From NCBI RefSeq assembly GCF_019458805.1, contig NZ_JAIBOA010000007.1:124001-188000 (forward strand): 64,000 nt of DNA, given 5' to 3'. The stretch's first letter is position 1. Every line of letters starts with the position of its first letter. Position numbers and translations under genes: made by a program. This DNA comes from Actinomadura parmotrematis (GTDB taxonomy: Bacteria > Actinomycetota > Actinomycetes > Streptosporangiales > Streptosporangiaceae). Below, in pieces: positions 59,910-64,000 of this stretch. The notes beneath the pieces were generated by a model. It saw nothing but the letters and a program-made list of their open reading frames with translations. It was not told the origin of the DNA and did not search any database.

Positions 59910-61660
59910 TGCAGGTCGTCGCCACCGCCGGCCACGTCGACCACGGGAAGTCCGCCCTCGTGCGGGCCCTCACCGGCACCGACCCCGACCGGCTCGCCGA
60001 GGAGCGGCGCCGCGGCCTCACCCTCGACCTCGGCTTCGCCTGGACCGACCTGCCGTCCGGCGAGCGCCTCGCCCTCGTCGACGTCCCCGGCCACGAGCGG
60101 TTCGTCACCACCATGCTCGCCGGGCTCGGCCCCGTCCCCGCCGTGCTGCTCGCCGTCGCCGCCGACGGCGGCTGGATGCCGCAGACCGAGGAGCACCTCG
60201 CCGCCGTCGAGGCCCTCGGCGTCCGCCACGCCGTCCTCGCCGTCACCCGCGCCGACCTCGCCGACCCCACCCTCGCCCTCCGCCAGGCTCGCGAGCGGCT
60301 CGCCACAACGCCCCTGGCGGGCGCGGAGGCCGTCGCCGTCAGCACCGTCACCGGCGAGGGCGTCCCCGCGCTCGCCGCCGCCCTCGACCGGCTCGCCGCC
60401 CGGCTGCCCGTCCCCGACCCGGCCTCGCCGGTGCGCCTCTGGATCGACCGCGCCTTCACCGTCGCGGGCACCGGCACCGTCGTCACCGGCACCCTCGCCG
60501 CCGGGACGATCCGCGCCGGCGACGAGCTCGTCCTCATGCCGTCCGGCGACCGTGTCCGGGTGCGCGGCCTGGAGTCGGCGAAGGAGCCCCGCGACCTCGT
60601 CGAGGGCGTCGCCCGCGTCGCCGTCGGCCTGCGCGGCGTGGACCGCGACCGCGTCTCGCGCGGCATGTCCCTGGTCACCCCGGCCGCCTGGACGCCCACC
60701 ACCTGCATCGACGTCCGCACCCGCGCCGCCGGATCCTCGGGCCGCCTCGCCCGGCAGATGGTCCTGCACATCGGGTCGGCCGCCGTCGCCGTCCGCCTCC
60801 GGCCGCTCGGCCCCGACACCGCGCGCCTCACCCTGAACGCCCGCCTGCCGCTGCACGTCGGCGACGCCGCCGTCCTCCGCGACCCCGGCGACCGCACCAT
60901 CGCCGGCATCAGCGTCCTCGACGTCCGCCCGCCCACCCTCGTCCGCCGCGGCGCCGGCGCCGCCCGCGCCCGCGAGCTGGCGACCTGGCCCGACCGGCCC
61001 GACGGCGCCGTCCTGCTCCGCCGCCACGGCGTCCTGCGCCGCGGCGAGCTCGCCGTCATGGGCGCGGACGTCCCCCCGGACGCCGTCGCCCTGGACGGCG
61101 GCTGGCTCGCCGACCCCGGCCACTGGGAGGCCCTGCACGGCCGCCTCGCCGAGGAGGTCGACGGGCACGCCGCCGACCGCCCGCTGGCGCCCGGCATCCC
61201 GCTGGAGACCGCCCGCCTCCGCCTCGGCCTGCCGTCCCGCGACCTCGTCGCCGCCCTCGTCCGCGCGCCGCTCCGCCTGGAGGCGGGCCGCGTCCACGGC
61301 CCCGGCCTGCCGCCGCAGATCGTCGACGCCGTCGACCGGCTCCGCACCGAGCTGCGGCCGTCCCCGTTCGCCGCCCCCACCGCCGACCGCCTGGGCGACC
61401 TCGGCCTCACCCCGCCCGTCCAGGCCGCCGCCGCCCGCGCCGGCCTCATCCTCCGCCTGCCCGACGGCATCGTGCTGCTCGCCGACGCCGACCGCGCCGC
61501 CCTGCGCGTCCTGGAGGACCTCCCGCAGCCCTTCACCGCCGCCCAGGCCCGCACCGCCCTGTCCACCAGCCGCCGCGTCGCCGTCGCCCTCCTGGAACAC
61601 CTCGACCGCCAGGGCCTCACCCGCCGCCTCGGCGACACCCGCAGCATCCCCGCCGACTGA
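59909..61660 (+). CDS. selB: Selenocysteine-specific elongation factor
   Basis: A 583-residue translational GTPase. G1 GHVDHGKS (8-15), G3 DVPGHE, G4 TRAD in place of the usual NKxD (a common SelB variant), then two beta-barrel domains (TVAGTGTVVTGTLAAGTI). The C-terminal third holds winged-helix domains (AGLILRLPDGIVLLADADRAALRVLEDL, then ARTALSTSRRVAVALLEHLDRQGLT-like) that bind the SECIS stem-loop. It brings Sec-tRNA(Sec) to UGA codons. Translationally coupled to selA. Confidence 0.95.
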   Translation: MQVVATAGHVDHGKSALVRALTGTDPDRLAEERRRGLTLDLGFAWTDLPSGERLALVDVPGHERFVTTMLAGLGPVPAVLLAVAADGGWMPQTEEHLAAVEALGVRHAVLAVTRADLADPTLALRQARERLATTPLAGAEAVAVSTVTGEGVPALAAALDRLAARLPVPDPASPVRLWIDRAFTVAGTGTVVTGTLAAGTIRAGDELVLMPSGDRVRVRGLESAKEPRDLVEGVARVAVGLRGVDRDRVSRGMSLVTPAAWTPTTCIDVRTRAAGSSGRLARQMVLHIGSAAVAVRLRPLGPDTARLTLNARLPLHVGDAAVLRDPGDRTIAGISVLDVRPPTLVRRGAGAARARELATWPDRPDGAVLLRRHGVLRRGELAVMGADVPPDAVALDGGWLADPGHWEALHGRLAEEVDGHAADRPLAPGIPLETARLRLGLPSRDLVAALVRAPLRLEAGRVHGPGLPPQIVDAVDRLRTELRPSPFAAPTADRLGDLGLTPPVQAAAARAGLILRLPDGIVLLADADRAALRVLEDLPQPFTAAQARTALSTSRRVAVALLEHLDRQGLTRRLGDTRSIPAD

Positions 61661-61762
61661 CCGCGGGCGCGGGCGGGCCGGGGAAAACCGGTTGCCGCCG
61701 TCGCGGCGCATCTGGCCATATGGACCCCGGCCGGATCACCGCATCGACGGAAGGAGCAGGTG

Positions 61763-62956
61763 GTGCCGTACCAGACGCTTGAAGGCGGCCGCGTTCCCAT
61801 CCGGATGTGGACCGACCCGAGCACCGTCGAGGACGTCGCGCTGGAGCAGCTGCGGAACGTGTCGGAGCTGCCCTGGATCGAGGGCCTCGCGGTCATGCCC
61901 GACGTGCACTACGGCAAGGGCGCGACCGTCGGCTCGGTCATCGCGATGCGCGACGCCGTCTCGCCCGCGGCGGTCGGCGTGGACATCGGCTGCGGGATGA
62001 CCGCGGTCAGGTCGACGCTGACGGTCGAGGACATGCCCGACGACCTGTCGAAGCTGCGCGCCCGCATCGAGAAGGCGATCCCGGTGGGCCGCGGCTCGCA
62101 CAAGGACCCCGTCGACCCGTCCGCGCTGCCGTTCCTGAAGGAGCGCGGCTGGTACGACTTCTGGAAGGGGTTCGACGAGCTGCACCCGGCGTCGCGCGCG
62201 AAGCTCGGGCGCGCCCGGGACCAGATGGGCAGCCTCGGCGGAGGCAACCACTTCGTCGAGCTCTGCGCCGATGGCGACGGTTCCATCTGGGTCGTCCTGC
62301 ACTCGGGGTCGCGGAACATCGGGAACGACCTCGCCGGGCACCACATCGAGGCGGCGCGGAAGCTGCCGCACAACCAGGACCTGCCCGACCGGGACCTGGC
62401 GGTGTTCCTCGCCGGGACGCCCGAGATGGACGCCTACCGGCACGACCTGTTCTGGGCGCAGGAGTACGCGCGGCGCAACCGCGCCGTCATGATCGCGCTG
62501 CTGCAGCAGGTGGTGACCAAGGAGTTCGGGGCCAGGCGCGCCAAGTGGGGCGAGGTCATCAGCTGCCACCACAACTACGTGGCGGAGGAGTCCTACGGCG
62601 GCGCGGACCTGCTCGTCACCCGCAAGGGGGCGATCCGGGCGGGCGCCGGCGACCTCGGGATCATCCCGGGGTCGATGGCGACCGGGACCTACATCGTGCG
62701 GGGCCTCGGGAACGAGACCGCGTACAACTCCGCCTCGCACGGGGCGGGCCGCCGGATGAGCCGCAACAAGGCGCGGAAGGCGTTCACGGTGGAGGACCTG
62801 GTGGCGCAGACCGCGGGCGTGGAGTGCCGCAAGGACAGCGGGGTGCTGGACGAGATCCCCGGGGCCTACAAGGACCTGGAGACCGTCATCCAGGCGCAGT
62901 CCGACCTCGTGCGGGTCGTGGCGCACCTTCGCCAGCTCATCTGCGTGAAGGGCTGA
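61763..62956 (+). CDS. rtcB: RNA-splicing ligase RtcB
   Basis: A 397-residue RtcB. Metal- and GTP-site motifs: DVHYGKGATVGSVIA, VDIGCGMTAV with the metal Cys, LGGGNHFVELC, VVLHSGSRNIG, ISCHHNYV, GSMATGTYIVRG and NSASHGAGRRMSR with the guanylylated His. It joins RNA 3'-phosphate or 2',3'-cyclic phosphate ends to 5'-OH ends, in RNA repair. GTG 61763 with AAGGAG 6 nt upstream is preferred to GTG 61760. No rtcA or archease is adjacent. Confidence 0.93.
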   Translation: MPYQTLEGGRVPIRMWTDPSTVEDVALEQLRNVSELPWIEGLAVMPDVHYGKGATVGSVIAMRDAVSPAAVGVDIGCGMTAVRSTLTVEDMPDDLSKLRARIEKAIPVGRGSHKDPVDPSALPFLKERGWYDFWKGFDELHPASRAKLGRARDQMGSLGGGNHFVELCADGDGSIWVVLHSGSRNIGNDLAGHHIEAARKLPHNQDLPDRDLAVFLAGTPEMDAYRHDLFWAQEYARRNRAVMIALLQQVVTKEFGARRAKWGEVISCHHNYVAEESYGGADLLVTRKGAIRAGAGDLGIIPGSMATGTYIVRGLGNETAYNSASHGAGRRMSRNKARKAFTVEDLVAQTAGVECRKDSGVLDEIPGAYKDLETVIQAQSDLVRVVAHLRQLICVKG

Positions 62957-63025
62957 CCGAAGAGCTGCTGGAGGGGCGTGCCGGAACCGTCCGGCGCGCC
63001 CCTCGGCGCGTCCGCGGAAAGGCGA

Positions 63026-63055
63026 TTGACGGCCCGGTCGCGGCGGCGGCAGCCT
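63026..63055 (+). promoter_or_regulatory. Promoter of the TPR/SEL1-like gene
   Basis: TTGACG (63026-63031), 18-nt spacer, CAGCCT (63050-63055), then 6 nt to GTG 63062. Good spacing and position support a leaderless start. Confidence 0.55.
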
Positions 63056-63061
63056 GGCCAG

Positions 63062-63985
63062 GTGGGCATCGGCGAGATCCGGGCGCGGGCGGGCGCGCTG
63101 GAGGAGCAGGGGCGGCGCGGGGAGGCTCGGGCCCTCTACCTGCGGGCGATCGCGGACGGGGTGCCCGGTGCGGCGCTGGAGTACGCGTGCGCCCTGGACG
63201 AGTGGGGCGAGGATCCCGCGGAGGTCGAGCGCTGGTTCCGGGCGGCGATCGCGGACGGGGACCGCCGCGCGGTGAACGATCTCGGGGAGCTGCTGAGCCG
63301 CCTGCCGGGACGGCACGGCGAGGCGCGCGACCTGCTGGTGGGCGCCTATCTGGAGGGCGACGAGCTGGCGGCGGGCAACCTCGGCCATATGGAGTGGGCG
63401 GACGGCGACGCCGCCGAGGGGCGGCGGTGGCTGCGGGTGGCGGTCGCCGACGGCCGCCACGAGAAGCTGCTGTCGCTCGCCGAGCTGGAGAACGAGGCGG
63501 GCGACCACGCGGCCGCCTGCCGGTACCTGCAGCGGGCGCTGCGGTCCGGCGTGGCGGGCGCGCACACGGCCTACGCGCGGCATCTCCAAGCGCTGTACGA
63601 GGACGGCGAGGTCGTGGAGGCGGCGTTCCGGGTCGCGCTGGAGCGCGGCGACGACGAGGCCGACTACTGGTTCGCCGCGTGGCTGGAGGAGGCGGAGCGC
63701 CCGGGGGAGGCGCTCGAGCACTACCGGCGGGCGCTGGCTGGCGGCGACGGCGACGCCTACCTGCGGATCGCGTACGTGCTGGAGGACCTGGGCCGTCCCG
63801 AGGAGCGAGAGCGGTGCCTGCGCGCCGGAATGGACGCCGGCGACGCCGATTGCGCGGTGGAGTACGCGCGCCTTCTCGCGTCCGAGGACCGGCGGGACGA
63901 GATCCCGGCGGTGCTGGCGCGCGGTGTGGAGCTCGGGGCGGACGCCGAGGAGCTCGACGAGGTGCGCGCGCTCCTGGAGCCCTGA
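63062..63985 (+). CDS. TPR/SEL1-like repeat protein
   Basis: A 307-residue soluble protein built of about eight helix-pair repeats of roughly 35 residues. Examples are GALEEQGRRGEARALYLRAIADG, PAEVERWFRAAIADGDRRAV, EARDLLVGAYLEGDELAAGNLGHMEWADGD (in part), HYRRALAGGDGDAYLRIAYVLEDLG. This repeat type mediates protein-protein contacts. GTG 63062 is chosen from the promoter position; an upstream in-frame GTG at 62978 would add a low-complexity Arg-rich segment. No catalytic motif. Function unknown; it is downstream of rtcB but has its own promoter. Confidence 0.8.
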   Translation: MGIGEIRARAGALEEQGRRGEARALYLRAIADGVPGAALEYACALDEWGEDPAEVERWFRAAIADGDRRAVNDLGELLSRLPGRHGEARDLLVGAYLEGDELAAGNLGHMEWADGDAAEGRRWLRVAVADGRHEKLLSLAELENEAGDHAAACRYLQRALRSGVAGAHTAYARHLQALYEDGEVVEAAFRVALERGDDEADYWFAAWLEEAERPGEALEHYRRALAGGDGDAYLRIAYVLEDLGRPEERERCLRAGMDAGDADCAVEYARLLASEDRRDEIPAVLARGVELGADAEELDEVRALLEP

Positions 63986-64000
63986 CCGGTTTTGCCGTTT

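Overview
The window is typical high-GC actinobacterial DNA: very strong G/C third-position bias, many GTG starts, tightly overlapping stop/start codons (ATGA, GTGA, TGATG), and actinobacterial families (DUF3040, DUF3099, DUF4333, a proteasome beta subunit, an ABC-F/HTH pair, LpqY-SugABC). The combination suggests Streptosporangiales/Thermomonosporaceae (Actinomadura-like). That placement is inferred from gene content only. I see no phage, insertion sequence, CRISPR array, rRNA or tRNA; this looks like ordinary chromosome.

Layout. 1-8.5 kb: end of a cupin/AraC regulator, an unusual SDR, a frameshifted Uma2 nuclease gene, PolX, a stand-alone proteasome beta subunit, an EamA exporter, a two-gene ABC transporter and a stand-alone F1 gamma subunit (atpG-like). 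8.5-16.4 kb: DUF3040 protein, then a complete arginine deiminase pathway (arcA-arcB-arcC) between two APC transporters, followed by a tandem universal stress protein. 16.4-23.1 kb: the SUF iron-sulfur operon sufR-B-D-Rieske-C-S-U-T, preceded by a DtxR-type iron box and a SufR-type operator. 23.2-28 kb: a degenerate EAL-CBS protein, a small membrane protein, then ABC-F, a small HTH protein and an enoyl-CoA hydratase, a gene set that also lies near suf in mycobacteria; the ABC-F gene has a leaderless 6-codon upstream ORF. 28-37.5 kb: an ABC exporter, a sulfotransferase, a sirtuin, an LD-carboxypeptidase, the divergent yczE/yczR pair with a 27-bp palindromic operator, and a lipoprotein. 37.5-46.9 kb: CBS protein and NDH-2 (divergent), the trehalose importer lpqY-sugABC, an EphD-like hydrolase-dehydrogenase fusion and a ferritin-like metal-dependent hydrolase; two copies of a 136-nt structured repeat lie here. 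47-54.4 kb: fdhD, small membrane proteins and lipoproteins, an SDR, a long-chain acyl-CoA ligase, selD and a GlsB-type protein. 54.4-64 kb: propionyl-CoA synthetase, MFS exporter with divergent MarR regulator, selA-selB, rtcB and a TPR/SEL1-like protein.

How genes work together. The arc cluster would make ATP from arginine when respiration is limiting, with the transporters exchanging arginine and ornithine. The suf operon builds Fe-S clusters under likely iron and cluster-status control. selD, selA and selB supply selenophosphate, Sec-tRNA(Sec) and the Sec elongation factor, and fdhD activates formate dehydrogenase, a common selenoprotein; selC and the selenoprotein itself are not in the window.

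The most unusual items are the paired 136-nt structured element placed exactly 4 nt after the stop codons of two unrelated genes, the orphan atpG and prcB genes, the uORF-led ABC-F gene, the dual iron/SufR control region, and a recurrent leaderless promoter architecture (-10 hexamer, 6-7 nt, start codon) at about a dozen genes.
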